Below are positions 23,147 through 23,229 of a stretch of DNA of 23,229 nucleotides, in pieces. The stretch spans positions 1 to 23,229 of the forward strand of contig CAJMLL010000037.1 of the NCBI GenBank assembly GCA_905214225.1, given 5' to 3'. The notes under the pieces were generated by a model. That model saw nothing but the letters and a program-made list of their open reading frames with translations. It did no database searches and was not told the DNA's origin. The stretch's first letter is position 1. The number at the start of each line of letters is the position of its first letter. The position numbers were made by a program, and so were the translations under genes. Origin of the DNA: an uncultured bacterium. Lineage in GTDB: Bacteria > Bacillota > Clostridia > Peptostreptococcales > Anaerovoracaceae.

Positions 23147-23229
23147 CTTCGGAGCCATCAACATATGACATATAATGAACCAAAATGTTGTATGTGTGTA
23201 TACAAAAATCCTTTGATTTTATAATGCAT

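Overview
This window looks like a chromosomal segment of a low-to-mid GC member of the Bacillota, most likely class Clostridia (Lachnospiraceae or Anaerovoracaceae-like). The grounds are strong AGGAGG-type ribosome binding sites, a HrcA/CIRCE-controlled small heat-shock gene, a yybP-ykoY (Mn2+) riboswitch, YlmH, a YibE/YibF pair and a deoB-pdp nucleoside salvage pair. The genus cannot be fixed from the sequence. I saw no rRNA, tRNA, CRISPR array or prophage.

Layout. 1-1963: an Hsp20 gene (minus strand) with a CIRCE operator, then a B3/B4-domain gene with a TTG start. 2090-4280: a class I/II aminotransferase (plus) converging on a PHP-domain phosphoesterase (minus) across a bidirectional terminator. 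4627-5196: a nitroreductase-family gene. 5197-6251: about 1 kb without a gene, holding the first copy of an unusual repeat element. 6252-7685: a two-gene minus-strand unit of an AroE-AroK fusion and a small membrane protein, divergent from a long-chain acyl-CoA synthetase at 7990-9762. 10105-10996: ylmH (minus) and a possible 33-residue ORF. 11071-13972: promoter, Mn2+ riboswitch with terminator, and a PMCA-type P-type ATPase. 13973-15201: a second gene-poor stretch with large stem-loops, the second copy of the repeat element, a short tandem repeat and a truncated IS256-like transposase start. 15202-17279: a yibE-yibF-like pair (minus). 17385-22156: a plus-strand run of rmuC, metallophosphoesterase, deoB and pdp. 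22205-23229: a bidirectional terminator, an AT-rich gene for a zinc-ribbon membrane protein, and a possible solo insertion-sequence end.

How the genes work together. deoB and pdp form a (deoxy)ribonucleoside salvage route: pdp releases (deoxy)ribose-1-phosphate and deoB converts it to the 5-phosphate. The Mn2+ riboswitch ahead of the P-type ATPase, together with loss of the SERCA Glu771-equivalent in that pump, suggests manganese export rather than pure Ca2+ transport. The fused AroE-AroK covers two consecutive shikimate steps, but its kinase half is short and lacks the usual lid arginine.

The most novel signal is a pair of roughly 500 bp non-coding elements (5622-6146 and 14351-14842). Each is built from inverted-repeat units of about 36 bp, mostly of the form TTGGTA-N24-TACCAA, each ends in a TATAC-type palindrome, and both sit between convergent genes.
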